A stretch of DNA of 28,913 bases from an uncultured Clostridia bacterium (GCA_934162625.1 CAKPJM010000010.1:1-28913); one strand, 5' to 3'. Shown: positions 1-9,400, numbered from the stretch's first letter. The notes: generated from the letters alone by a model not told the origin. A program made the numbers and translations.

Positions 1-40
1 TCCCTCTTTTGTTGAACAACAAAAGGGGACTGTCCTGAAT
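1..40. repeat. Dispersed repeat family A, copy at the window edge
   Basis: CTTTTGTTG (6-14) and CAACAAAAG (17-25) form a hairpin, followed by GGGACTGTCCTGAAT as in the copy at 12506-12564. The left part is cut off by the window. Confidence 0.65.
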
Positions 41-68
41 TTTTAAATTTGAATAATGTAGAATAAAT

Positions 69-91
69 GTAGGGGCGTATTGCACACGCCC
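69..91. repeat. Dispersed repeat family C, copy 1
   Basis: GTAGGGGCGTATTGCACACG with an inverted GGGCGT/ACGCCC pair, related to 25725-25747. Confidence 0.5.
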
Positions 92-122
92 AAAATGCCA
101 AATATATTGCAAATGCAATAAG

Positions 123-152
123 AAAGACAGCATAAAAACTGTCTTTTTTCTA
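123..152 (+). terminator. Intrinsic terminator of an upstream gene
   Basis: AAAGACAG (123-130), loop 131-138, CTGTCTTT (139-146), then more T's. It separates recJ from whatever lies before the window. Confidence 0.8.
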
Positions 153-200
153 TTATATAAAAAATCTGCTAAAACTCTTTTAAAAAAACATAAAAAGATA

Positions 201-206
201 TATAAT
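201..206 (+). promoter_or_regulatory. Possible -10 element for recJ
   Basis: TATAAT 30 nt before the recJ ATG. The -35 region (TTTTAA-like at 178-183) is poor. Confidence 0.35.
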
Positions 207-235
207 ATTACAAATGTTTATTTTAGGGAGAATTT

Positions 236-1926
236 ATGAATAAAAAATGGGAATATTACGAACCAAATGAAGAAAAAATAAAAGAAATATCTGAAAAAAA
301 CAATATTTCAAAATTACTTGCAAAAATACTTGTAAATAGAGAAATAACAGAAGAAAAGCAAATAGAAACTTTTTTAAATCCAACAAGAAATGACTTTTAT
401 GATCCATTTTTGATGCCAGATATGGAGAAAGCAGTAGAAAGAATTCTAAAAGCCATAAAAAATCAAGAAAAAGTTATAATATATGGGGATTACGATGTAG
501 ATGGAATTACCAGTATAACTGTTTTAAAGAAATTTTTAAGTGAAAGAGGATTAGAAACAGGATATTATATTCCAAATAGATTAAAAGAAGGATATGGCTT
601 AAATAAAGAAGCAATACAAGAAATAATAGAGCAAAAATATACTTTGATGATAACAGTAGATTGCGGAATATCCGGAATAGAAGAAGTGAAAACTTGCAAT
701 AAATTAGGCATAGATGTAATTATAACAGATCACCATGAACAATTAGATGTTTTACCTAATGCGTACGCAATAATTGATGCAAAAAGAAAAGATAATACAT
801 ACCCATTTAGAGGACTTGCAGGATGCCGGAGTAGTCTTTAAATTAACACAAGCAATTTCGATAAAATTAGGATTAGATCCAAAAGAATATTTGAAATATC
901 TTGATATAGTATGTGTTGGAACAATATCTGATATAGTTCCTTTGGTAGATGAAAATAGAGTTATTGCAAAGCTAGGGTTAAAGTTAGTAGCACAAACAAG
1001 AAATATAGGATTAAAGACGCTTATTCAAGAATCTGGATATAAAAAAATAGATTCCAATACAATATCTTTTGGTGTTGCACCAAGAATTAATGCATGTGGA
1101 CGAATGGGTTATCAAGAAGAAGCTTTAAAGTTATTTTTAACAAATGACCAAAATGAAGCAAAAGAAATAACAGCAGAACTAAATAAATACAACTTACAAA
1201 GACAAATAAAAGAAAAAGAAATTTTTGAACAAGCAACATTAGAACTAGAAAAAGAAAACATAGACAGCTTAAGTACTATAGTGCTTTGCGGAGATAATTG
1301 GCACCATGGAGTAATAGGGATAGTTGCATCAAAATTAACTGAAAAATACTTTAAACCAACTATATTATTATGCCATGAAGATACTATTGCAAAAGGATCT
1401 GGAAGAAGTATTCCAGGATTTGATTTACACGAAGCTTTAGTAGAATCAAGTAAGTATTTAGAAAAATATGGTGGACATGAAATGGCCGTCGGGTTAGCAC
1501 TAAAAGAGGAAATGTTTGATGCATTTAAACAAAAATTTGAGGAAATAGCAGTAGAGAAAAATATAAATAAAATAATTCCAGTTATAAAAATAGATTCACA
1601 AATTACATCTAAAGACATAAATAAAAATACGATAAAAGAGTTGGAATTATTAGAACCATTCGGCGAGAAAAACAAGATGCCGGTATTTGTATATAAAAAC
1701 CTAAAAATAGATTCCATAAGAGCACTTTCAGAAGGAAGACATTTAAAGTTAACCCTTAAAGATGACAATTTTGTAATAAATGCAATAGGATTTAATTTAG
1801 GACATTTTTCTTCAGAATTCTTAATAGGAGACAAAATTGATGTAGTAGGAGTAATAGAAACCAATAATTTTGGGCGGAGAAGAAACCATACAAATTAATA
1901 TAAAAGATATAATGAAATCAATATAA
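236..1926 (+). CDS. recJ: Single-stranded-DNA exonuclease RecJ, two +1 shifts
   Basis: RecJ is a 5'-3' single-strand DNA exonuclease of the DHH family, used in recombination and mismatch repair. The DHH domain shows GDYDVDG (about residues 83-89) and TDHH (about 164-167). The DHHA1 domain shows SGRSIPGFDLHEAL and GGHEMAVGL. The product needs two single-base skips, at the zero-frame CGG codons starting at 827 (residue 198, inside the conserved LAGxGVxFKL segment) and 1875 (residue 547, NNFGGEE near the C-terminus). Without them translation ends four and eight codons later. Joined, the protein is 562 aa, close to E. coli RecJ (577) and lacking the C-terminal extension of the B. subtilis form. 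The start has a GGGAG ribosome site. relA follows after 21 nt. Identity is certain from the motifs; the shift mechanism is inference. Confidence 0.93.
827..830 (+). other. +1 shift site 1 (recJ), TGC CGGA
   Basis: CGG is in the zero frame of recJ (codon 198). Read normally, the frame stops at TAA three codons further on. Skipping C827 gives TGC-GGA-GTA-GTC, restoring the conserved Gly-Val of LAGxGVxFKL and continuing for 349 codons to the second site. Skipping one base slightly earlier would give Ala instead of Cys before the Gly, so the exact skipped base is not fixed by homology here. Confidence 0.88.
1875..1878 (+). other. +1 shift site 2 (recJ), GGG CGGA
   Basis: Second zero-frame CGG of recJ (residue 547). 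The unshifted frame ends at 1898. The shifted frame reads FGGEETIQINIKD and ends at TAA 1924-1926, a more RecJ-like hydrophilic end. Because only about 15 residues follow, this site has less homology support than the others. Confidence 0.78.
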
Positions 1927-1947
1927 ATGTAAGGAAGGATACAACAT

Positions 1948-4151
1948 ATGCAAAAAGATGAAGATATAACAATAGAAAAAATAATAGAAAAAATGGAAAA
2001 GAATAACCCTAATTCTAATATAGACTTAATTAAAAAGGCCTATAATTATGCAAATGAACATCATAACGGACAAAGAAGAGTATCTGGGGAAGAATACATT
2101 ATTCATCCATTGAATGTAGCATATATACTAGCTGATTTAGAATTAGATGATAGCACAATATGTGCAGCTCTTTTACATGATGTTGTGGAAGACACTCCGG
2201 TTACACATGAGGACATTGTAAATGAATTTGGAGAAGAAATTGCGGAGATGGTAGAGGGAGTTACAAAACTTCGGAAAAATTCAATACACTACAATAGAAG
2301 AACAGCAAGTAGAAAATTACAGAAAAATGTTCTTAGCAATGGGAAAAGATATTAGAGTAATATTAATAAAATTAGCAGATAGGCTTCATAACATGAGAAC
2401 TCTAAGCTATATACCAAGAAATAGACAAATTGCAAATGCAAAGGAAACAATGGATTTATATGCACCACTTGCAAACCGTTTAGGTATATATTCTTTAAAA
2501 TGGGAATTGGAAGATTTAGGCTTTAGGTATTTATATCCAGAAGAATATAGAGACTTAGTAGCAGGAATAGAAAAAAAGAGAGAAGAACGCTTAGAATTTA
2601 TACATAAAATAATGGATGAGATAAAGGTAGCTTTAAACAAAGAAGATATAGAAGCAGAAATAACAGGAAGAGCAAAACATTTATATAGCATTTATAGAAA
2701 AATGAAAAGAGACAATATAAGCCTTGACCAAGTTTATGATTTGTTTGCACTTCGTATAATAGTTAACTCTATAAAAGATTGCTATGCAGCACTTCGGAGT
2801 TGTACACGAATTATATAGTCCAATGCCAGGAAGATTCAAAGACTATATTGCAGTTCCAAAGCCAAATATGTACCAATCAATACATACAACTCTAATTGGC
2901 CCAAATGGAACACCATTTGAGGTACAAGTTAGAACATGGGATATGCATAGAATAGCAGAATTTGGTATTGCTGCACACTGGGCGTATAAAGAAGCAAATA
3001 ATAAAACAGGAAAAAAGTCTAATGTAGTAGTTGCAGAGGATAAGTTAGCATGGCTTAGAGAAACACTAGAATGGCAAAAAGATATGCAAGATCCAAATGA
3101 ATTTTTAAAAACATTAAAAACAGAACTTTTTGAAGATGAAGTTTATGTTTTTACTCCAAGAGGAGAAATAAAAGTTTTACCAAGAGATGCAACACCAATA
3201 GATTTTGCATATTCAATACATGCAGAAGTAGGGCATAGAATGATAGGATGCAAAATAAATAGTAAAATGATGCCTATTGTTACAAAACTAAAAAGTGGAG
3301 ATATAGTAGAAATAATTACATCTGATACTCCAAAAGGGCCAAGTAGAGATTGGCTTAAATTTGTAAAAAGTTCGAGTGCAAAAACAAAAATACAACAATG
3401 GTTTAAAAAAGCAGAAAGAGAAGAAAATATAGTAAGAGGAAAAGAAATATTAGATAGAGAAATAAAAAGAATAGGAATGGCTCATAGCGACTTGTTTAAA
3501 CCAGAATGGATAAATGCAGTACTAGAAAGATATCGTTATGCTAGTGCAGAAGATATGTTTGCAAGTATTGGATTTGGAGCAATTTCACCAGGAAAAATAA
3601 TTACTAAATTATTAGAAGAATATAAAAAAGAACACGAAGAAGAAACAATAGAAGCTAAAATTGAAGAATTGACAGCTAAGAAATCAACAACAAAAAAACC
3701 ACCAAAATCTGGAGTAATAGTAAAAGGAATTGACAATTGTTTAGTTAAATTCTCTAGATGCTGTAATCCAGTTCCAGGTGATGATATAATAGGCTATATT
3801 ACAAAAGGAAGAGGGGTATCTATTCATAGAACAGACTGCGTAAATATGCAAGAACTTCTTCAGGATGAAAATCGAATAATAGATGTTGCTTGGTATAATG
3901 AGGAAACAAATGGGGCATATAATGTAGATATAGAAGTGCTTTCAAATGATAGGACAGGACTTCTTTCAGATATAGTTAGAGAAATAACATCACAAAAAAT
4001 TAACATAATGGGAGTAAATACAAAAACAAGTAAGGAACGAATTGCTACAATAGAAATAACTATAGAAGTAGAAAATATAGAACAGTTAAATAAAGTTATT
4101 AAGGCTATAAGGAAAGTGGATAGTGTTTATGAAGTAAATCGTAAAAAATAA
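1948..4151 (+). CDS. relA: RelA/SpoT bifunctional (p)ppGpp synthetase/hydrolase, two +1 shifts
   Basis: Long RSH enzyme that makes and degrades (p)ppGpp in the stringent response. Domains in order: HD hydrolase (HPLNVAYILA, ALLHDVVEDT, about residues 50-85; KLADRLHNMRT near 140), synthetase (GRAKHLYSIYRKM; YDLFALRI; the segment around YSPMPGRFKDYIA; MYQSIHTT), TGS (VYVFTPRGEIKVLP) and a C-terminal ACT domain (YNVDIEVLSNDRTGLLSDI). Two zero-frame CGG codons at 2272 and 2795 each require a one-base skip. They restore TKLGK in the HD domain (residue 109) and AALGVVHELY in the synthetase domain (residue 283). The joined product is 733 aa, against 734 for B. subtilis RelA as I recall it. Without shifting only fragments of the HD domain would be made. 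The start is preceded by AAGGAAGG. Confidence 0.95.
2272..2275 (+). other. +1 shift site 3 (relA HD domain), CTT CGGA
   Basis: Zero-frame CGG at relA codon 109. The unshifted frame runs 27 more codons to TAG. The skip restores TKLGKI followed by QQVENYRKMFLAM, a stretch that is highly conserved in RelA proteins, with one residue encoded by CGGA. Confidence 0.93.
2795..2798 (+). other. +1 shift site 4 (relA synthetase domain), CTT CGGA
   Basis: Second zero-frame CGG of relA (residue 283), again after a CTT codon. The unshifted frame stops seven codons on. The skip joins CYAAL to GVVHELYSPMPGRFKDYIA, the continuous conserved synthetase sequence. Confidence 0.94.
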
Positions 4152-4254
4152 CCAAATTTAAATGAAAAGCATCGTATTACGTTGTCAAACTACATAAAAA
4201 TTTTTTCGATGTACTTATGTACTATCTCAAAGGCAATAGCGATTATAGCATTTT

Positions 4255-4289
4255 TATATACTAGGAAATGAGAAATTTCCTAGTATATA
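4255..4289 (+). terminator. Hairpin between relA and the MBL gene
   Basis: Perfect 15-bp inverted repeat: arms 4255-4269 (begins TATATACTAGG) and 4275-4289, loop 4270-4274. There is no clean T-run after the 3' arm, so it may be a weak terminator or a processing hairpin rather than a strong intrinsic terminator. Confidence 0.5.
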
Positions 4290-4321
4290 AAATAACTAAA
4301 GAATAAAGGAAGATGACTAAA

Positions 4322-4970
4322 ATGATTTTAAAAAGGATAAAAATTGACATACCAGCGGTTGGAGGAACCAATTGCTATATTGTACAAGATGAAGAAACTA
4401 AAGAAACCATGGTAATAGATCCAGGTGGAGATGTAGATAAAATAATGGAAATGCTAAACACATTAGAAGCAAAGCTTAAATATATAGTGCTTACACATTG
4501 CCATGGAGACCATATAGCTGGGGTAAATGAGCTAAGAAAAAGGGCTCGGAGGAAAAGTTTTAATTCATATATTAGATGAAGAAGGGCTAAGAGAGCCAAA
4601 CATAAATTTAGCAGAATATGTTGGACTAGGAAGAGTAATAGTAGAAGCGGATTCTAGATTAAATGATGGAGACTTAATCCATATAGGAAATCTTGAATTT
4701 AAGGTTATTCATACACCAGGACATACATGTGGAGGAATAAGCTTATATTCTGAAGAAGAAAAAATGCTTTTCTCAGGAGATACAATGTTTAGAGGATCTT
4801 GGGGAAGAACAGATTTGCCAACAAGTAGCTTTGAAGATATAATAAATTCTATAACAAAAAAGCTTATGATTTTGCCAGAAGATACAATTGTTTATCCAGG
4901 ACACGGAAAATCAACAATGATAAAAGAGGAAGAACCAATTTATTTAGAATTAAAACCAAAAACTTATTAA
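4322..4970 (+). CDS. Metallo-beta-lactamase-fold hydrolase (glyoxalase II-like), one +1 shift
   Basis: Small cytoplasmic MBL-fold hydrolase of the YqgX/glyoxalase II type, expected to hydrolyse a thioester or similar substrate. The zinc motif THCHGDHIAG (HxHxDH) is near residues 60-69, followed by IHTPGHTCGG, the FSGDTMFRGSWGRTDLP signature and a terminal YPGHG. A zero-frame CGG at 4547 (residue 76) interrupts it; skipping one base reads RAGGKVLIH and continues to 4970. The joined product is 215 aa, typical for the family. I chose ATG 4322 because AAGGAAG lies about 9 nt upstream of it; ATG 4313 would be only a couple of bases from that site. The same neighbour order (recJ, relA, MBL, hisS) is common in Firmicutes. 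The exact substrate is unknown. Confidence 0.9.
4547..4550 (+). other. +1 shift site 5 (MBL hydrolase), GCT CGGA
   Basis: Zero-frame CGG just after the HxHxDH zinc motif. The unshifted frame ends ten codons later at TGA. The skip gives GCT-GGA-GGA-AAA and restores the second half of the MBL fold, including FSGDTMFRG and YPGHG. Confidence 0.92.
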
Positions 4971-5110
4971 ATATGAAATGTGAAGTAAGAGGTGCAAAAT
5001 GTGAAATGTGAGTTTCCAAATCCAACTTCACACACCATAAAAATATAGAGAATTTATGTGGAACACTGTCCACGGTGATTCGAAAGAAATAAACAAGGAG
5101 GACAAATATT
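4971..5110 (+). repeat. Intergenic region with AATGTGAA-type repeats
   Basis: The gap before hisS contains short direct repeats of GAAATGTGA/GAAGT type (about 4976-5015) and then CCAACTTCACACACC. Similar CACCTCACA/CACATCACAC stretches recur at about 12640-12680 and 25750-25785. No T-box leader (specifier loop or T-box consensus) is visible for hisS. Confidence 0.5.
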
Positions 5111-6421
5111 ATGAACAAAGTACAACCAAAAACATTATCAGGTTTTATGGAATTACTTCCAAATGAACAAATATTATTTAACCAGATGCAAGACAAAATA
5201 AGAAACACTTACGAAAAATTTGGCTTTTTACCAATAGATACACCAGTAATAGAAAGTTCTGAAGTTTTACTTGCAAAAGCAGGTGGAGAAACAGAAAAAC
5301 AATTATATAGTTTTTCAAAAGGAGATAGTAATTTAACACTAAGATTTGATTTAACAGTTCCGCTTGCAAAATATGTTGCAGAATATTATAACCAAATTAC
5401 ATTTCCATTTAGAAGATATCAAATAGGAAAAGTGTATAGAGGAGAACGTGCTCAACGTGGTAGATTTCGTGAGTTTTATCAATGTGATATAGACGTAATT
5501 GGAGATGGAGAATTAAATATAATAAACGATGCAGAAATACCAGCAATTATGTATGAGACATTTAAAAGCTTAGGTTTAGATGATTTATCTATACATATTA
5601 ATAATAGAAAAATATTAAATGGACTATTTGAGGCAGCTAGTGTACAAGAAAAATCAGCAGATATTTTAAGAACAATAGATAAAATAGAAAAAATAGGAAA
5701 AGAATTAGTAATTGCAATATTTAAAGATGATTATGGTATGACTGAAGAAAGCATAAATAAAATAATCAACTTTATAGAAATAAAAGGAACAACAGATGAA
5801 AAATTAGCAGAATTAGAAACATTAGGAATAGAAAATGAAGCATATAAAACAGGACTAAATGAATTAAGAGAAGTAGTAAAATATATGAGAGCTTTTGGTA
5901 TTCCAGATAACTGTTTTGAAATTGATTTAAGCATAGCAAGAGGCTTAGATTATTACACAGGAACAGTATATGAAACATTTTTAAATCAATACAAATCAAT
6001 AGGAAGTATTTGCTCAGGAGGAAGATACAACGATTTGGCAGGATATTACACAGACAAAAATTTACCAGGTGTAGGAATGTCGATTGGACTTACAAGACTA
6101 TTCTTTATATTAAATGATATGCAATTAATAAAAACAGACAAAAAATCAATATCTGATGTTTTAGTAATTTCTATGATCGAGGATTCAAGTAAATCAATAG
6201 AAATAGCAAATATATTAAGAAATGCAGGAATAAATACAGAAATATACTTTGATAATAAAAAAATGAAAGCAAAATTCAAATATGCAGATAAATTAAATAT
6301 TCCAAATGTATTAGTAATAGGTGAAGATGAAATAAAAACAGGAATGTATACAATAAAAGATATGACAAATGGAACTCAAGAACAAATGGAAATAGAAAAA
6401 ATAATAGAAAAATTAAAATAA
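5111..6421 (+). CDS. hisS: Histidine--tRNA ligase
   Basis: Class II aminoacyl-tRNA synthetase that charges tRNA-His with histidine. Motif 2 appears as RGERAQRGRFREFYQCD (about residues 111-127), the histidine-specific loop as ARGLDYYTGTVYE (about 276-288) and motif 3 as GVGMSIGLTRLF (about 320-331). The C-terminal alpha/beta anticodon-binding domain includes ILRNAGINTEIYFD. Length 436 aa is normal for bacterial HisRS. AAGGAGG lies close before the ATG. It is an unshifted reading frame with no CGG trinucleotide, so it serves as an internal control showing that the sequence is not generally error-ridden. Confidence 0.97.
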   Translation: MNKVQPKTLSGFMELLPNEQILFNQMQDKIRNTYEKFGFLPIDTPVIESSEVLLAKAGGETEKQLYSFSKGDSNLTLRFDLTVPLAKYVAEYYNQITFPFRRYQIGKVYRGERAQRGRFREFYQCDIDVIGDGELNIINDAEIPAIMYETFKSLGLDDLSIHINNRKILNGLFEAASVQEKSADILRTIDKIEKIGKELVIAIFKDDYGMTEESINKIINFIEIKGTTDEKLAELETLGIENEAYKTGLNELREVVKYMRAFGIPDNCFEIDLSIARGLDYYTGTVYETFLNQYKSIGSICSGGRYNDLAGYYTDKNLPGVGMSIGLTRLFFILNDMQLIKTDKKSISDVLVISMIEDSSKSIEIANILRNAGINTEIYFDNKKMKAKFKYADKLNIPNVLVIGEDEIKTGMYTIKDMTNGTQEQMEIEKIIEKLK

Positions 6422-6484
6422 TATAATAAAACAAAATTAAAAGAATATATTTAAATAGGTTAGATTCAAAGGAGAAATATGTAA

Positions 6485-7637
6485 ATGAACATAGCAGTAA
6501 TAAATGCAAAGGACTTATTTAAATATATTCTTAAATTTTTTGGAATGATATTTGTACTATTTATTTTAATGAAAGGAATAAAAAGTATAATTAGTTTAAA
6601 AGAAAAAACTAATATAGAAGAAACAATTAAAGCAAGTGGAGATAAAATAAGCAAAAATTCTTTTTTAAATTGCTTAGATATAACCATATCACTTATGTCA
6701 TATAAGGATTCAAAAGAGTATAATAATGAAATATTAACAAATAATAAAATACTTGCAATGGGAACAGGCATTTTTGATAAATCTATTTATGAAAATACTG
6801 ATCTAGTAATAAATGAAGAAGAATTAACTATAGACGATACAGAAGAACTAATAAATAAAGTGGCAGAACTTCCAGAGAATGTAACTGTTGAAAATGTAAG
6901 TGAAAATAATATAACACCAAAAGTTACATCAGCATATGAAGGAGTACAAATAAATAATCAAAGTGATTATGAAATAACTGAGGATATGCTAATACCTGAT
7001 GTGGAAATAACAAATAAAAAAGATATATTAATATATCATACACATACTTGTGAAAGTTACACAGCAAGTGAACGGATATGAATATGAAATGACAGGAAAC
7101 TATAGAACAACAGATTTAAATTATAGTGTTGCTAGAGTGGGAACAGAGCTTACAAATTATTTGAAAAATAAAGGATTTAATGTAGAACATAATATTACAT
7201 ATCACGATTATCCTTCATATTCTGGATCATATGCTAGGTCACTACAAACTGTACAAGAATTATTAATAGGAAAGGATACTCAGTTTGTAATAGATCTACA
7301 CAGAGATGCAGTTGGAAGTAGTAATAGCTATGCACCAACAGTAAAAATAAATGGCAATTATGCTGCACAAATGATGTTTGTAATAGGAACAAATGGAGGA
7401 GGATTAGAACACCCAGACTGGAACAAAAATTTAAAAATGGCAGTTAAAATACAACAAAAAGCAAACGAAATGTATCCAGGGCTCTTTAGACCAATAATAA
7501 TTAGAAATTCAAGATACAACCAGCATGTATCAACAGGAGCATGTATTATAGAAGTAGGAGCAACAGGCAACACAATGGACCAATGCATATTAAGTATGCA
7601 ATGTTTAGCAAATATATATGCTGAAGTTTGCAAATAA
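6485..7637 (+). CDS. spoIIP: Stage II sporulation protein P (peptidoglycan hydrolase), one +1 shift
   Basis: SpoIIP is the amidase/endopeptidase of the DMP complex that drives septal thinning and engulfment. The N-terminus has one membrane anchor (about residues 13-32). The C-terminal hydrolase domain shows HTHTCESY (about 186-193), then NYRTTDLNYSVARVG, IDLHRDAVG and GACIIEVGATGNT. A zero-frame CGG at 7073 (residue 197) would end translation two codons later, just after the first catalytic-domain motif. Skipping one base gives ASEGYEYEMTG and a 383-aa protein, near the 401 aa I recall for B. subtilis SpoIIP. The start has AAAGGAG about 8 nt upstream. It follows hisS by 63 nt; I see no convincing sporulation-sigma promoter in that gap. 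Confidence 0.92.
7073..7076 (+). other. +1 shift site 6 (spoIIP), GAA CGGA
   Basis: Zero-frame CGG followed by ATA then TGA. Skipping C gives GAA-GGA-TAT-GAA and the rest of the SpoIIP hydrolase domain. The preceding codon is GAA, showing that the P-site codon need not end in a pyrimidine. Confidence 0.9.
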
Positions 7638-7701
7638 GTCGAATGAATATAAAAAAACAGTTGTAATTTCTATTGTTTATGGAATTTTCTTGATTTTATC
7701 T

Positions 7702-7751
7702 GGAACCCTAAATCGGCGAGAACAAAGGGCGACTAAAGTCGCCCTTTGTTC
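7702..7751. terminator. Bidirectional terminator / repeat family D, copy 1
   Basis: Perfect 15-bp inverted repeat: arm GAACAAAGGGCGACT at 7720-7734, centre AA, reverse complement at 7737-7751. It sits between convergent spoIIP and udk. The flank CTAAATCGGCGAGAACAAAG recurs at 26671-26711 (again between convergent genes) and, without the stem, at 8541-8564. Confidence 0.75.
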
Positions 7752-8365
7752 TATATTATACTTCTAATTTTTTCTATAATCATATTTAATGCAACTATAT
7801 TATATCCACCTTCTGGAACTATAATATCTGCATATTTTTTACTAGGTTCAACAAATTGTTCGTGCATAGGTTTTACTGTTGTGCAGTACTGTGTAACAAC
7901 GGAATCTAAAGAACGACCTCTTTCTTTAACATCTCTTAAAAGTCTTCTGATAAAGCGAATATCTGCATCTGTATCCACAAAAATTTTAATATCCATCATA
8001 TCTCTTAAGTCTTTATTTTCAAATATTAAAATTCCATCTACAATTATTACTTTTTTAGGAATCACTTCAACTGTATTTTTTTCTCTTTGATGCTCAACAA
8101 ATGAATACTCTGGTCTATTTATTGGATTACCTTTTTTTAATTCTTTTAAATGCTCAATTAAGAGATTGGTTTCAAAAGCATCTGGGTGATCATAATTTAA
8201 TTTAGTTCTCTCTTCAAATGGCATATCATAATGACTTTTATAATAGTAATCATGAGAAATCATTGTTATATTATGTGCAAATTCTTTTTTTATATTTTCT
8301 GCAAGAGTACTTTTCCCAGAGCCAGTTCCTCCAGCAATTCCAATTATAATAGGGTCAATATTCAT
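7751..8365 (-). CDS. udk: Uridine kinase
   Basis: Phosphorylates uridine and cytidine to UMP and CMP in pyrimidine salvage. The P-loop GGTGSGKST is at residues 12-20, followed by ISHDYYYKSH, the YDHPDAFET segment, VIVDGILIFEN and RDVKERGRS. The 204-aa length is typical. GGAGG precedes the ATG. The gene is transcribed alone on the minus strand from a likely promoter at 8396-8424 and ends in the shared hairpin with spoIIP. It contains no CGG codon and no shift. A 3'-end fragment of a second udk-like gene lies at 9401-9446. Confidence 0.96.
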   Translation of the reverse strand: MNIDPIIIGIAGGTGSGKSTLAENIKKEFAHNITMISHDYYYKSHYDMPFEERTKLNYDHPDAFETNLLIEHLKELKKGNPINRPEYSFVEHQREKNTVEVIPKKVIIVDGILIFENKDLRDMMDIKIFVDTDADIRFIRRLLRDVKERGRSLDSVVTQYCTTVKPMHEQFVEPSKKYADIIVPEGGYNIVALNMIIEKIRSII

Positions 8366-8395
8366 ATTAATTCCTCCAAAATATTATTTACGTTA

Positions 8396-8424
8396 ATTTT
8401 AAGATATTATTCAAATAAAATCAA
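8396..8424 (-). promoter_or_regulatory. Likely sigma-A promoter of udk
   Basis: On the minus strand, TTGATT (8419-8424) and TAAAAT (8396-8401) are separated by 17 nt, about 30 nt upstream of the udk start. Confidence 0.55.
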
Positions 8425-8482
8425 GTAAAAATGACATTTTCTTTGCAAACAGCAGATTAATATTAGATAAATTGGAAGTTAA

Positions 8483-8510
8483 ACAAAAGGGGACTGTCCT
8501 CATTCGTTCC
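8483..8510 (+). repeat. Dispersed repeat family A, half copy
   Basis: ACAAAAGGGGACTGTCCT followed by CATTCGTTCC matches the right half of the elements at 10252-10315 and 12506-12564. The left half is missing. A family D half copy (TTCGGAAACTCAAATCGG) follows at 8541-8564. Confidence 0.6.
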
Positions 8511-8586
8511 ACTTTTCATTGTGGATTTATAATATTCCATTCGGAAACTCAAATCGGTGAGAAAAAAAGTGTGTCAAAGATATTTC

Positions 8587-8615
8587 TTGCGAAATTATGT
8601 AAAATAGGTTATAAT
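8587..8615 (+). promoter_or_regulatory. Likely sigma-A promoter of the gene at 8632
   Basis: TTGCGA (8587-8592), 17-nt spacer, TATAAT (8610-8615). A start about 7 nt downstream would give a very short leader that only just includes the AGGTG ribosome site at 8622-8626. Confidence 0.5.
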
Positions 8616-8631
8616 ATTTATAGGTGATTCT

Positions 8632-9375
8632 ATGAATAAATTAGAAGTTAAAGAAATTTTAGATTTGCTTAAACATGAAAACCCAGAAAATTTAGAAGAA
8701 ATCGAGTATTTAATTAAAAAATTAGATGAGAAGTCTGAAGAAGAAGTAGAAAAATTAAAATATAGTAAAGAAGAGCTAAAAAAGTTGTTTTTGAATATGG
8801 TGGAAAGAGAAAAAAATCAAAGTTCAGAAATTTCTTCTGTAAACAAATTATTTGAATATGGAATATCAGGAGATTGTGTACACTTGCACTTACCAGGTGA
8901 TTTTCATAAAATGTTTAAAAAATTTGGAAAAATAAGAGCAAGTGCTGAAATAGGAAAATATCTAATAGATGCAGTAAACAAAATTAATAATTATAGAGAA
9001 ATGGGAGATGCAGAGCTAAAGAAATGTTCTTCTATTTATATGATTTCACCAATCTTCTATGCTCCAACTTTTTATCCAAACCTATTAAGAAACGGATTAG
9101 TTAGAGGCAGTATAAAAACAGAAACACCAATTTTTAAACTATTTAGGCTTATGGGATTGGAAACTAGAACATATTTAAAAGAAGATTTGTATAGACCAAA
9201 AAATGATGAAGCAAAATTAGCTGTGAAGCATTTTGGAAGCGAAAAAGATGTTGGAGCTGTATCACTTAGTTTTGAAAAACTCAATTCTGAAAAATTTAAA
9301 AGAAAACTTTCTTTAGTAAGCGATTTTTTGGATAGAATTAGTAAAAAGATAGAAAAAGAGGAAAATGTCAGATAA
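8632..9375 (+). CDS. Conserved-looking protein of unknown function
   Basis: 247-aa soluble protein that I do not recognise. The N-terminal 60-70 residues are rich in Glu, Lys and Leu with heptad-like spacing and are probably a helical hairpin or coiled coil. A distinctive block CVHLHLPGDFHKMFKKFG follows near residues 83-100, then a mixed segment with SSIYMISPIFYAPTFYPNL and a basic C-terminus. There is no signal peptide or membrane helix. The start has AGGTGATTCT before ATG. It is transcribed alone: promoter at 8587-8615, and a terminator hairpin whose 5' arm contains the stop codon. His/Asp in HLHLPGDFH could be a metal or active site, but this is only a guess. Confidence 0.75.
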   Translation: MNKLEVKEILDLLKHENPENLEEIEYLIKKLDEKSEEEVEKLKYSKEELKKLFLNMVEREKNQSSEISSVNKLFEYGISGDCVHLHLPGDFHKMFKKFGKIRASAEIGKYLIDAVNKINNYREMGDAELKKCSSIYMISPIFYAPTFYPNLLRNGLVRGSIKTETPIFKLFRLMGLETRTYLKEDLYRPKNDEAKLAVKHFGSEKDVGAVSLSFEKLNSEKFKRKLSLVSDFLDRISKKIEKEENVR

Positions 9376-9398
9376 ATCCAATTATCTGACATTTTCAT
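9362..9398 (+). terminator. Intrinsic terminator overlapping a stop codon
   Basis: 14-bp stem: AAAATGTCAGATAA (9362-9375) pairs with 9382-9395, loop 9376-9381, ending in TTTT. The TAA stop of the upstream gene is the last codon of the 5' arm. Confidence 0.8.
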
Positions 9399-9400
9399 AT

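Noticed and set aside
827..830. A prfB-like shift with a Shine-Dalgarno stimulator
   Set aside because: No consistent AGGGGG-type element occurs 3-6 nt upstream of the ten sites and no stop codon is in the A site.
1112..1864. 250-codon minus-strand ORF inside recJ
   Set aside because: It is a shadow of the AT-rich recJ coding strand: Ser/Ile/Phe-rich composition, no ribosome site, no recognisable motif.
236..4970. recJ, relA and the MBL gene as decaying pseudogenes
   Set aside because: All motifs are intact and there are no other stops, deletions or radical changes. Decay would not produce only single-base events at one codon.
4971..5110. T-box leader for hisS
   Set aside because: The gap is short and filled with repeats, with no T-box consensus, specifier loop or antiterminator.
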